Source: an uncultured Coriobacteriaceae bacterium (lineage in GTDB: Bacteria > Actinomycetota > Coriobacteriia > Coriobacteriales > Atopobiaceae). Taken from it: a stretch of DNA of 64,000 bases. This document shows, piece by piece, positions 6,274-14,628 of this stretch. The position numbers and the translations under genes are program-made. How positions within the stretch are numbered: the first letter of the stretch is position 1; the number at the start of each line of letters is the position of its first letter. The notes beneath the pieces were generated by a model. That model worked only from the letters and a program-made list of their open reading frames with translations. It had not been told where the DNA came from and did no database searches. Location: assembly GCA_902793465.1 (NCBI GenBank), contig CADBDT010000002.1, positions 85,577 to 149,576 on the forward strand, given 5' to 3'.

Positions 6274-8496
6274 CTAACGCCGCTTTCTTCCAGCGAACAC
6301 GAACCCTGCGCCTCCGATTGCCGTTATGGCTGCGGAAACGAACGATATGGGATCTCCCGTCTTGGCGAGTGTGGTACCTTTGGAGCTGGCAGCCTTGGTC
6401 GATGTCCCGGAAGACGTCTTGCTCACGCGGAAGTTGACGTACTCGGTCTTGGAGTGCTTTACGTCGCCCTCGTTGCCGTCGAACACGGTGTGGGCTTGGT
6501 AGGGCACGGACGCCGTGTCGCCCTTCGAGTTCATGTAGGGCGAGAGGTCCGCGTCAGAGTAGAGCTTGGCATTGTAGGAGAAATAAAGCGTTTTGCCCCA
6601 GAGCGAGGTGGCGTCGTCCACCGTCACGGTGACCCTCTGGCCGTCTATCGAGACGCGCGCCACGTCGGAGTCGAGCACCTGGCCGCCGTCCGTCCACACG
6701 ACGACATCGTCCGAGGTGAGGAACAGAACGTCCTCGAGGTCGACCCACGTGCGCAGCGACGTCGCATGGTTGGGCACCGCCTGCGATACGGTGTAGGTTA
6801 TCTCCTCGGATGTCGAGGTGAAGGTGCCTCCGCGGCTGTTGCTCATTTTAGGAATCTGATAGTCTCCCCTCTCCCCACCTTCCTTCTCCCACTGCGCATA
6901 GAGGGTCATGTCGTCGGTAGGATGGACCGTGCCCTCGTCCTTGTAAGATGTGCCCTTGCCATCACTCTGCGTGTTCCAGCCAGAGAAGGTGTAGCCGTCG
7001 CGCGTGAACTTGTTGGCGGTAAGAGCCGCCTCAGAGCCCGTTTTTACGGTTTGGGGATCCATCTCGCCGGACCCGCCGTTGGCGTCGAAGGTGATGGTAT
7101 AGGCGGCCCTCTCCCACTCGGCCGTGAACTCGTGGTCGCCTTCCACCTTGTAATCGGCTCCTGCCGGATGCTCCGAGCCCTTCCAGAACTTGAAGTTGTA
7201 GCCAGCGCGCGTGGGTTCCGCAGGCAGCTTGATCGTGTCGCCGATGGCTGCATCAACGGTTACCTTGCCCGTCTGGCCGTCCAGCGTGCCGCCTGCGAGG
7301 TCGAAGGTAAGGGTGGCCAGCTGCGTCCACTTGGCGTAGAGCGTAAGGTCGCCGGTCACGGACTTGGAGAAGTCGTACGCCTGCGTAAGCTTGTCGTCCG
7401 AAAACCAGCCGTCGATTCTATAGCCCTCCTTGGTGATATCGGTAGGTTCAGAGGCCTGTCCGCCAAAGGGAACAGCCTGAACGGCTGGCGCAGGCGTACC
7501 GTCGTCGGCGTCGAACTTCACCAGTGCCGACGGTACAATTTTGATGGGCTGTTCAAGGCCGACGAGGTCGGAGGGCTCGATTCTCTTGTGAGTCGTATCG
7601 CCGGTCCTGCTGAATGGCTTATCGTCACTTAGGTGAATCTTGTCGGCTGCAATAGCAGTGGCGTTGCAGGACTTCGCCGTAATGCTGTCGGTAGCTTTGG
7701 TCCAGCCAAGCGTGATCGAAAGGGCGCCTGGGGTTGATGCCAAATACCCACTTCCAATGCCGGCGCCAGTTGCATTTACGGTGCCGCCTTGAATGTTGAT
7801 TGTTATGCTATCGGTTTGGTGAGGCGAAGCGTTTCCGCCGCCAATGTCCGCCGCGTTAGCTCCTCCAGTGGCCGTAACAGTACCGCCCGTAATCGTTACG
7901 TCGCAACCACCTCCGTTACCGCCGCCAATACCTGCACCGCCATAACCATCTCCGCTGCCGCCCGTTGCGGTAACCGTACCTCCCGTAATGGTAATGGTTC
8001 CTCCCCATGCCTCACTTGCAAAATTTTTGCTTGCAGAGCCCCCAATACCCGCCCCACCAGAATCATCATTATAATTATAATTAGTATTGCCACTGCCGCC
8101 CGTTGCGGTAATATCGCCGCCGTTGATCGTTATCGCACCGGTGCCAGACCCGTAGCTTCCCCCAATACCGGATAGGCCACGTCTATCGTCTGGCCCGCCG
8201 ACGCCACCTGTCGCTATCAACTTGCCCGGCCCTTCAATGACAAGAGCGTTGCCGTTATTAACGGTAATGCCTTTTGTGGCAGTGAGGGTGGTGTTCTCGC
8301 CGAGATTGAGCGTGACGGTTCCCTGAACCTCCACGCGATTGCTGAGCTTTACGCTGCTCGTAACATCCATGGTGGTCGCAACGCCAGCACTGCCCCATGT
8401 CTCATCATTCGCCGTGACATCGTCCGCCAGCGCGACCGAGGGGACCAGTAGCAGGACGAGCGCGAGCAAGAACGTGGCGGCCATTCGCTTGTGCAT
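6274..8496 (-). CDS. large sortase-anchored surface protein with InlB-type repeats
   Basis: A 740-residue secreted protein. Residues 1-24 are a signal peptide (hydrophobic core, ALA-DD cleavage). Residues about 95-250 are glycine-rich repeats (GGAGIGGS, ITINGG, GTVTATGG), likely a right-handed beta-helix. Three InlB B-repeat (Flg_new) modules follow at about 310-500, each ending LYAKW, FTAEW or LYAQW. A region at about 540-680 looks like a pilin/adhesin isopeptide-forming domain (YTVSQAVPNHA, LYFSYNAKL). The end has the sorting signal LAKTGD (710-715), a membrane segment and RKRR. It would be linked to the wall by a sortase, which is not encoded nearby. A role in adhesion is likely. AAGGAG precedes the ATG. 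Confidence 0.88.
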   Translation of the reverse strand: MHKRMAATFLLALVLLLVPSVALADDVTANDETWGSAGVATTMDVTSSVKLSNRVEVQGTVTLNLGENTTLTATKGITVNNGNALVIEGPGKLIATGGVGGPDDRRGLSGIGGSYGSGTGAITINGGDITATGGSGNTNYNYNDDSGGAGIGGSASKNFASEAWGGTITITGGTVTATGGSGDGYGGAGIGGGNGGGCDVTITGGTVTATGGANAADIGGGNASPHQTDSITINIQGGTVNATGAGIGSGYLASTPGALSITLGWTKATDSITAKSCNATAIAADKIHLSDDKPFSRTGDTTHKRIEPSDLVGLEQPIKIVPSALVKFDADDGTPAPAVQAVPFGGQASEPTDITKEGYRIDGWFSDDKLTQAYDFSKSVTGDLTLYAKWTQLATLTFDLAGGTLDGQTGKVTVDAAIGDTIKLPAEPTRAGYNFKFWKGSEHPAGADYKVEGDHEFTAEWERAAYTITFDANGGSGEMDPQTVKTGSEAALTANKFTRDGYTFSGWNTQSDGKGTSYKDEGTVHPTDDMTLYAQWEKEGGERGDYQIPKMSNSRGGTFTSTSEEITYTVSQAVPNHATSLRTWVDLEDVLFLTSDDVVVWTDGGQVLDSDVARVSIDGQRVTVTVDDATSLWGKTLYFSYNAKLYSDADLSPYMNSKGDTASVPYQAHTVFDGNEGDVKHSKTEYVNFRVSKTSSGTSTKAASSKGTTLAKTGDPISFVSAAITAIGGAGFVFAGRKRR

Positions 8497-8622
8497 GGGG
8501 GCTCCTTACCTTACGGGCAGGACAGTTAGGTATATCGTAGCAAAGCTATCCCTCGTGGTGGCGTTCAAACCACTTAACTTATCGCAAACGCTGCTTGTCC
8601 TGCATGTGCATGGCGCACCCGA

Positions 8623-9803
8623 TTACACCCTCCAGTCCGGTTTGCCACAATGGATGCAACGTATCTCCTTGTCCGGCCAGACGTTCCCCCATACCTCGCC
8701 TGGACGCGTTCGCCCCGTGTCCTCCCAAACGTGCTTCCCTGTTGGGCTCATGAGACACTCCTTTTTACGAGCCTTTTTTAAGCCTCCCGCGAGGGCGTCG
8801 AGCCGGCCCAACACAATGCCTGGGTCTCGATCGATGCTCTTCGCAAAGGCGGTGATGGAAGTTGCCGTAAAGTGCCCTTTGCTCCTGTGCACGTAGTCCT
8901 CATAGAGTTGCGGGTCTATAAGCTTGTTCGCCGCATACTCGTCCGCCTTCTGCTCGGCGTCTCCCGCGTCGCTCTCGAACGAGATGCCATAGTCTCCGTT
9001 GATGACATGCCCCACCTCATGCAAAAGCGTGAACCAGAACGAGTCCGCATAGAGTCGTCGGTCGTTCACCATCAGCATCACGCTCTTGCCGATTCGCTTC
9101 GTCGCCCCGTTAGTTTTGGACCCCGACAGGTTGGGCAGGACCACAAGCACAACGCCGGCTTCGAGGAACCTATCTTTGATAAGGGGGTAGAAGACTTCGT
9201 GGTTTGTGGTTTGGGTGAGAGCGAAATCGATGGCATCCTCGAATCTTCTCTTGTCGAACTTCGGAGCGGCAGTGGAAACGGCCCTGTTTGTGGCAATCTG
9301 CACCATGGCATTCGCCTTTGATATTCCCGCTTCGCTCATGGCGCCCGTAGACGCCCTGAAGCTCACCGGCATGTCTCTGCCCGTTAGCACGGTGAGAGAG
9401 GCGACCCCGAGGAAGGACCTGACCCGCTCCACCTGCTCGTCGAGCTTTCTGGGAAGAGCTGGCAGACCAAAGTTAACGCGGACTAGTCGTATCCTAGCAT
9501 CTTGAGGACGCCCTTCTCCCGCTCAAGCTCCTCCTCGGAGGCTAACTACGCAAGAGCGATGTCGTACGTATTCTGTAGGTTGAGCCAGTATTGCACGGTT
9601 GTTCCGAGCATTCGGGACAGCTTTATGGCCATGTCGACGGTCAGGCTTTGCTTGCCCCCCATAAGCACGCTTAGGTTTTTTGGAGTGGTGCCCAGCCTCT
9701 TCGCGAAGTCCGCCTGAGTAAGACCGCTTTCTTCGACGATCTCCTCAATGTAGTAGCCCGGATGGAACGCCAGAGAATCCCTATACTCGATGTAGTTACT
9801 CAT
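8623..9803 (-). pseudogene. broken HigA-like HTH / ImmA-IrrE metallopeptidase gene
   Basis: Read from 9803, an 85-residue HTH antitoxin domain (GLTQADFAKRLGTTPKNLS, then MAIKLSRMLGTTVQYWLNLQ) stops at a TAG. In the same frame the expected continuation ASEEELEREKGVLKMLGYD follows and hits a second TAG. After a frame shift, RVNFGLPALPRKLDEQVERV leads straight into a 269-codon frame with the ImmA/IrrE zinc motif HEVGH. Intact relatives are single proteins of HTH plus ImmA/IrrE, acting as antitoxin for a HigB-like toxin. Here two stops and one shift separate the halves. Each half might still be translated: the HTH part has an ATG at 9803, the peptidase part has no clear ribosome site. Confidence 0.8.
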
Positions 9804-9894
9804 AATGCTTGTCGTTCCCTGCAAACAGCCTCTTCGCTTCCTTGCGACTAGTGCACTGCTGCTCCACCTTCTTCGATGCGTAAACGAGTTCCAA
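9796..9894 (-). pseudogene. truncated HigB-like toxin, N-terminal fragment
   Basis: From a TTG at 9894, 32 codons read LELVYASKKVEQQCTSRKEA and then KRLFAGNDKHYE before a TAA that overlaps the antitoxin ATG. The opening matches the N-terminus of HigB-type toxins found upstream of HTH/ImmA antitoxins, which are normally about 100 residues, so roughly two thirds of the toxin is missing. With the damage downstream, the whole module looks dead. Confidence 0.6.
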
Positions 9895-9915
9895 GCTTGT
9901 CTCGCTTTCATACAG

Positions 9916-9932
9916 ATTACCCAACGGGTAAT
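9916..9932. promoter_or_regulatory. likely operator of the broken HigBA locus
   Basis: ATTACCC, AAC, GGGTAAT is a perfect 7-base inverted repeat 21 bases upstream of the toxin-fragment start; a second half-site GTTACCC lies near 9946. HTH antitoxins of this type bind such sites in their own promoters. Inferred from position and symmetry. Confidence 0.5.
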
Positions 9933-10131
9933 TTGTTTTACATCGTTACCCACGATGGCTCAAGCGAAAGGTTATGTGTTGTGCGCAAATGGACGGGAAC
10001 TGAGGTCGTCAGTCTCGGACCTATATACAACCTCTGCACGATTGACAACGTGAGCACCGCTGACCACCGAACCGATTGCGTGGAAATCAATCCACACGTT
10101 TGTGTCCAGACGCGTAAGACTCGGTGAACGA

Positions 10132-10169
10132 TATGGACAATTGTAATCTATAGATTACAATTGTCCATA
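10132..10169. promoter_or_regulatory. perfect 38-bp palindrome, likely operator of the downstream toxin-antitoxin operon
   Basis: TATGGACAATTGTAATCTA is followed immediately by its exact reverse complement. It ends a few bases before the GAGGAGG ribosome site of the toxin gene at 10183, the usual place for an autorepression site. A hairpin with 19-base arms in the 5' untranslated region could also affect translation. Confidence 0.7.
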
Positions 10170-10182
10170 GACGAGAGGAGGA

Positions 10183-10530
10183 TTGTTGATAGAGCTCCTA
10201 AGAACACGCAGGTATCTCCGATGGTACAAGAAGTTAAGGGACGCTAATGCTAAGGCTGCGATAGCAGACTACTTCCTCGAAGTCGAAATGGGAAGGCCCC
10301 TCGACGTCGGCAGCGAAGCGCCGCGAGACGCTGACCTCAGATACCTTGGCGACAAGGTTGTTGAGGCCAAGTTCGACTACGGACAGGGGATCAGGGTTTA
10401 CCTTACACAAGAAGGACGGCAGGTGGTGCTTCTGCTTGTTGGAGGAGACAAGTCAACGCAGCAGAAGGACATCGCCGACGCAAAGAGGATGGCGCGCGAG
10501 TGGAGAAAGGAGCGAATAGATGGAAGTTGA
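10183..10530 (+). CDS. RelE/ParE-superfamily (HigB-type) toxin
   Basis: A 115-residue basic protein with the 'killer protein' pattern: RRYLRWYKKLRDANAKAAI, VGSEAPRDADLRYLGDKVVEAKFDYGQGIRVYL, VVLLLVGGDKSTQQKDIADA. Partner genes of this type cleave mRNA at the ribosome. GAGAGGAGGA is directly before two TTG codons (10183 and 10186); the second gives the better spacing, so the true start may be 10186. It overlaps the antitoxin by 11 bases. The toxin-first order is typical of this family. Confidence 0.82.
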   Translation: MLIELLRTRRYLRWYKKLRDANAKAAIADYFLEVEMGRPLDVGSEAPRDADLRYLGDKVVEAKFDYGQGIRVYLTQEGRQVVLLLVGGDKSTQQKDIADAKRMAREWRKERIDGS

Positions 10531-10819
10531 AAGATATGACACAGCCGAGATGCTGGATGAGCCAGAAGTGGTCATAGAGTTCCTAAGAAGGGCGTGGGCA
10601 AGCGGTGACGCGTCGAAGATATCGGCAGCTGTCGGTGCCGTAGCACGGTCTGAGGGAATGACCAAGATTGCACGGGCAACGGGCCTTTCGAGGGAGGGGC
10701 TGTACAAGTCACTCAGCGAAGACGGGAACCCATCACTCGCGACGATTATCAAGGTGCTTGACGCATGCGGACTCGTATTGGTGCCAAGCGAGAAAAGCCG
10801 TAGGCTGGAGACCGCATAG
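10520..10819 (+). CDS. HI1420-type HTH addiction-module antidote
   Basis: A 99-residue protein with the characteristic sequence of antidotes paired with HigB-type toxins: GDASKISAAVGAVARSEGM, then KIARATGLSREGLYKSLS, and DGNPSLATIIKVLDACGL. The middle part is a helix-turn-helix. It neutralises the toxin of the preceding gene and most likely represses the operon, probably through the 38-bp palindrome at 10132-10169. It looks intact. Confidence 0.87.
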   Translation: MEVERYDTAEMLDEPEVVIEFLRRAWASGDASKISAAVGAVARSEGMTKIARATGLSREGLYKSLSEDGNPSLATIIKVLDACGLVLVPSEKSRRLETA

Positions 10820-10962
10820 CAACAAATCGAGAGGGCGCCGAAATAATCCGAGACAATTGCAGTTATTATGACGCCGTCACCGCCGCCCTGCACAGAGGTC
10901 AAAGCAACAAAGGAATAAGCGCAGAGCAGCTGGCGAGATTGCGCGAAACTGGCTCCATCTGA
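10804..10962 (+). pseudogene. short coding remnant
   Basis: A frame open from 10804 to a TGA at 10962 encodes protein-like sequence (EGAEIIRDNCSYYDAVTAAL, HRGQSNKGISAEQLARLRE) but has no ATG, GTG or TTG start with a ribosome site. It reads like the last 45-50 residues of a lost gene. The family is not recognised. Confidence 0.3.
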
Positions 10963-10995
10963 AGGTGGTTTTGGCATGATAAGGGCCCGCTGGCG

Positions 10996-12207
10996 TCAGA
11001 ACAGCGTCGCCTCCAGCACGTCACCGCCGCGCATGGCACCCAGCCACTCGGTGGGGATGTCGTCCTTCCCGTAGGCGGCGCCAGCAAGGGCACCCGCCAC
11101 GCAGGCCGTCGTGTCGGTGTCGGAGCCCAGGTTGACGGCCATGAGCACGCAGTCGCGATAGCCACCGGTATTCGCGAAGCACCACTTGGCGGCCTTGAGC
11201 GTGTCGAGCACATAACCGCCCGAGCGGACCTCGTCGCGCGGTACCCCGGCGAGCTCGGACCTCAGCCTCTCGTGCGTGCCGTACGGGTCAGCTGCCGCGT
11301 CCCTGAGCAGATGCACGAACTCGACGCATGCTTCCTTGGACGTGGGGTGCGCGTGCGTGACGGCAGATGCCGCCCTCACCTCGTAATCTGTGGCGTCGCA
11401 GAACGCGAGCGGCGCGATGCGCATGAGCGAGCCGTTGCCGTTGTCCCACTCCCCGGTAAGGCCGCGTCCCGTGCGCAGCGCCTCGGCCGTGGCGTTGCCG
11501 ACGTCGAACACGACGCCGTCCGGCGTGTACGCGCCTTCGTAGTACCAGCTGCGGAACCGGGAGAGGAGGTCGGCCGCGTCAACGTGGCCGACGACACGTA
11601 TGCTGTCGCAGGTGGCGAGCATGAGCGCGGTGTCGTCGCTCCACGTGCCGGCCGGCTGGTTGTGTGTCCCGTGGCCCACCATGCCCTGGCATTCGAAGGT
11701 GCCCCTGGACTTGAACTCGTAGGGCACCCCCAGCGCGTCGCCCACTGCGGCGCCCCAGACCGCGGCGGAGAGCTTGGCCCTGTCTGACTTTGCGTTGGTT
11801 TCGACATCCATAACGTCTTCCTCCATCCGTACGCCCTCCTGTTTTGCCCAGAACCCGGGGTCGTCCAACACCTTGCGCATGCGGTCCTGTCCCACTATGG
11901 ACCCCTGCAGGCAATCGCGGTAGAACTCGTAGCCATGCGCGACGGCGACACGCAGCCCGCGCTCGGCCAGCTGGTAGAGCGAGAGCGCACCCATCGGGTC
12001 ATGCGGGATGTCCCACCTCGGGCCATGTTCGTCGGAGATGAGCTCCGCGATGCGGAACGCTGGTTGAGCCTGCTGGACGACGCCCTGCGCCGCGTCGAGG
12101 CTCCTTTCGTAAAGCGTGAGTGCCGTCCGGAGGTCGGTGCCCACGCCGTGCCGCCTTGAGTCGAAGTGCAGCCGCAAAGGACGAGCGCCATGACGTTCGC
12201 GATGCAA
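10996..12207 (-). CDS. ADP-ribosylglycohydrolase with N-terminal Sel1-like repeats
   Basis: The C-terminal two thirds is a DraG-type ADP-ribosylglycohydrolase: GDALGVPYEF, the metal-binding WSDDTALMLA, and the second metal site GSDTDTTACVAGALAGAAYG. Such enzymes remove ADP-ribose from proteins or small molecules. The N-terminal 120 residues look like Sel1 repeats (GVGTDLRTALTLYERSL, DPMGALSLYQLAERG). The first 20 residues look out of frame; a different frame starting at 12221 encodes MKKACVCIANVMALVLCGC, which resembles a lipoprotein signal. So the 5' end may be damaged, and translation could instead start at an internal Met such as MEEDVMDVETN. Confidence 0.75.
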   Translation of the reverse strand: MHRERHGARPLRLHFDSRRHGVGTDLRTALTLYERSLDAAQGVVQQAQPAFRIAELISDEHGPRWDIPHDPMGALSLYQLAERGLRVAVAHGYEFYRDCLQGSIVGQDRMRKVLDDPGFWAKQEGVRMEEDVMDVETNAKSDRAKLSAAVWGAAVGDALGVPYEFKSRGTFECQGMVGHGTHNQPAGTWSDDTALMLATCDSIRVVGHVDAADLLSRFRSWYYEGAYTPDGVVFDVGNATAEALRTGRGLTGEWDNGNGSLMRIAPLAFCDATDYEVRAASAVTHAHPTSKEACVEFVHLLRDAAADPYGTHERLRSELAGVPRDEVRSGGYVLDTLKAAKWCFANTGGYRDCVLMAVNLGSDTDTTACVAGALAGAAYGKDDIPTEWLGAMRGGDVLEATLF

Positions 12208-12276
12208 ACACAGGCCTTCTTCATGCCAACCACCCCCGTTGCTCAGGGTTCCAAGTATGCATTCATTGTATGTGGT

Positions 12277-13878
12277 TTAGCCCCTGTCGACAGAATCGAT
12301 CTTGTTGCGGTCCACGTTGCCGAGCACGCAGGCCGTGTCGAAGACTTCCAGCATGATGTTGCCCGACTTGTAAGCCGTGAGCACGTAGTCGATGATGATG
12401 TTAAAGGCGGTGGCCATCGCAATCGCCTCGGCAGGAATCCCCAGCTTGGCAAAGAGAAGGCCAATGCACACGACCATTCCGCCGGGCACGGGAGGCGCCA
12501 CCATGGAATAGAGGAGGCATACCAGGGCCATGCGCACGTACCAAGTGACGTCGGCACCCAGGCCATATGTTTGCATGCAGTGGAGCATGAGCACGACCAG
12601 CATGATGATGACGGACGGCTTGCAGAGAATCATGCCAAGCGGAACGCCAAACGACGTCTGGTCCTCGTCCACGCCCAACCCGTCGGTGAGCCCGGAGATC
12701 ATCTTTGGGAACGAGGCGCACGTAGACGAGGTGGTGAGCCCTAGCACCATGGCGGGCCACATGACGGTGACGAGCTTCGCAGGCGGCACGCGGAACCTCA
12801 CGCTTGTGTAGAGGGTCCGTGCGACGAAGTGCGCGGTGGTGAGCGCAACCGCCAGCAGGAGTGGCATCCACATGTTCAGCAGCGAGTTGATCGTCCCCGA
12901 CCAGAACTGCGAGATGATCATCACGAAGATGAACAGGGGAATGAGCCGGCAGAGCTGTTCCATGAGAAATTGCATGAGCGTGTTGAGCTCCTCGATTACC
13001 TTGCGCAGCGCCTTGCTCGCGTTTCCGAGCACGAGAGCGGCGATCCCCACGAAAACGCTCAGGATGATGATCTGCGACGTGTTGCCGTCCGCGAACGCCT
13101 TGACGATGTTCGTGGGCAGAAGGTCGAGGAGCATCTTCACTATGTCCCCAACGAAGTCTCCGCCAGTCTGCGCGCCCTCCGTTGGCAGCGAGAAGAAGGG
13201 TATGCAGATCAGGCAGGCAAAGACCGTCGCCAAGGCGTTGTCGGCCAAGTATCTCCCGACGAGCGACTTTCCGCTGCGACCGAGCGTGGCCACGTCGCCG
13301 ATGCCGCAGACGCCCCATGCGACGGTGAAGAAGATGAGGGGTCCCGAAAGGCCGCTCAACATCGCCAGGTAAACGTCGGACACGGGCTTGACGATCTTGT
13401 CGAGCGCAAAGGCACGGGTATCGTCGGGGAGCACGGCGTTGCCCAGGAGCGCGACCCCGATGCCGAGGAGGACGGCGATGACGATCTTCGCGAGCGTGCT
13501 GAGCGGCGGGCTCGGCCGTGTGAAGCTGACGATGTTGTAGCCGCCACGATAGTCGTAGTTTGGTATGAAGCCGGAAGCCTCCATCATCGAGCGTGCGATG
13601 GGTCCGTATCGCTTGCCGCCCATGTCCGCGTTGCTGGGTTCGTAACGCTCGCCGGGCACGGCTATCATCAGGCCTGGCTTTCCGTGCATCTCCCCCATTC
13701 GTACCGTCGCTTGGACGTCTTCGCCATAGCGGCGGCTCCACATGAGAAGCACGTTCTCGAGCGAGAGGCGCCCTGCAAGCACCTCTCGTTGGCTCATGCC
13801 CGTCTTTTCGAGAAACGCTTGGACCTCCTCGCACGCGCGGTCAATCCCCTCCGCGCTGAGTGGCAGTTCCATCTTCAC
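12277..13878 (-). CDS. dicarboxylate/amino-acid:cation symporter with an N-terminal ATPase-like domain
   Basis: A 533-residue protein. From about residue 125 it is a DAACS-family symporter with eight or more membrane segments and the signatures GLTTSSTCASFPKM (the serine-rich hairpin) and PPVPGGMVVCIGLLF. The first 115 residues are cytoplasmic and resemble a degenerate histidine-kinase-like ATPase fold as in RsbW: LSLENVLLMW in the N-box position, PGLMIAVPGERYEP, and a closing YNIVSFTRP. Key ATP-binding residues are not all evident. Start is a GTG with AAGGAG upstream. It lies 20 bases after the Nif11-like peptide gene on the same strand, so the two are probably one operon. Confidence 0.83.
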   Translation of the reverse strand: MKMELPLSAEGIDRACEEVQAFLEKTGMSQREVLAGRLSLENVLLMWSRRYGEDVQATVRMGEMHGKPGLMIAVPGERYEPSNADMGGKRYGPIARSMMEASGFIPNYDYRGGYNIVSFTRPSPPLSTLAKIVIAVLLGIGVALLGNAVLPDDTRAFALDKIVKPVSDVYLAMLSGLSGPLIFFTVAWGVCGIGDVATLGRSGKSLVGRYLADNALATVFACLICIPFFSLPTEGAQTGGDFVGDIVKMLLDLLPTNIVKAFADGNTSQIIILSVFVGIAALVLGNASKALRKVIEELNTLMQFLMEQLCRLIPLFIFVMIISQFWSGTINSLLNMWMPLLLAVALTTAHFVARTLYTSVRFRVPPAKLVTVMWPAMVLGLTTSSTCASFPKMISGLTDGLGVDEDQTSFGVPLGMILCKPSVIIMLVVLMLHCMQTYGLGADVTWYVRMALVCLLYSMVAPPVPGGMVVCIGLLFAKLGIPAEAIAMATAFNIIIDYVLTAYKSGNIMLEVFDTACVLGNVDRNKIDSVDRG

Positions 13879-13898
13879 GATGACTTCTCCTTACTGTC

Positions 13899-14096
13899 TT
13901 ACTCGCGGCTGCAGTGGCCGGTCGAGACCTGGCTGCAATTTCCCCAGGCGTGGCCTCCAGACACTTCCTCAAGCTCGTCTATGGTAAGTGACATGCCCTC
14001 GCTCTTGGCCAGCTCGAGAATCTCCTCGGGCGTCTTACATGCGATCGCCTTGGCCTTGACCTCGTCGCTGATGCCTTCGAAACGGTCGTCCTGCAT
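13899..14096 (-). CDS. Nif11-like leader peptide, candidate RiPP precursor
   Basis: A 65-residue peptide. Residues 20-47 match the Nif11-type leader: CKTPEEILELAKSEGMSLT, then IDELEEVSGG, with double glycine at 46-47. The predicted core is the 17 residues HAWGNCSQVSTGHCSRE, with two Cys and several Ser/Thr. Precursors of this class are modified by lanthionine or cyclodehydratase enzymes and cleaved after GG, but none of these enzymes is encoded in the window. AAAGGAACCG precedes the ATG. It is followed closely by the unusual symporter gene. A role as signal or bacteriocin is possible but unproven. Confidence 0.75.
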   Translation of the reverse strand: MQDDRFEGISDEVKAKAIACKTPEEILELAKSEGMSLTIDELEEVSGGHAWGNCSQVSTGHCSRE

Positions 14097-14628
14097 TTCG
14101 GTTCCTTTCTTCGTGTTGGGACACCAAGGGGTTACCCCTTAGGAACTGTCAATAAATAACTAGTGACTCTAGGCCCCTTCCATGATAGATGAATATTGTC
14201 GGTGACTGTTGGCATTAATTGCATTGTTGTTTGCGCCGAATGTCGACAACGTTTGCATTGAAGCGCGAAATAAAAACTGTCTTGGTTTGCGCTACTCGTA
14301 TGGAGGCCTCGTCGATCACCCTCCACGTACAGGGACGTCAGGGTGACGTGCTGGGCAAGCGCTTCTCGGCCATTAGGGCGGCAAGTCGTTCTAGCTTGAC
14401 CGTATCGCGTGCGTGGTATGCGCGTCGGAGCAAGGCTCGTTCTCGAAGCCCGTTGAAAACAGACCGTCGTCGGTTAAGGTTGGATAATCGGCGCGCATTG
14501 GCGCGCACACCGCAATAACATGTCACATCACGAGGTGCAAACAAAGGTGCTACCGGGAATGCAAACAACGGTACGGCTAACGCAAACAACGCGCGCTAAT
14601 ATTCAACGCGGACATAAAGGACTGTGTT
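14097..14628. other. intergenic region of about 530 bp, no clear gene
   Basis: This contains the promoter region of the leader-peptide operon. Overlapping frames exist on both strands (for example 14338-14589 minus, with RALLRRAYHARDTVKLERLA), but none has a ribosome site or recognisable domain. It may hold remnants of the gene whose 3' part remains at 14629. Confidence 0.4.

Noticed and set aside
6454..7632. A 392-codon plus-strand frame opposite the surface-protein gene
   Set aside because: The minus strand has signal peptide, repeats and sorting signal; the plus frame has no start signal or domain.
12829..14142. A 437-codon plus-strand frame opposite the symporter and leader peptide
   Set aside because: Antisense to genes with clear domains; Arg/Glu/His-rich composition is typical of a shadow frame.
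14338..14589. An 83-codon minus-strand frame with a helical-looking stretch
   Set aside because: No ribosome site, no recognised family, and equal-length frames on the other strand; could be a remnant but cannot be supported.
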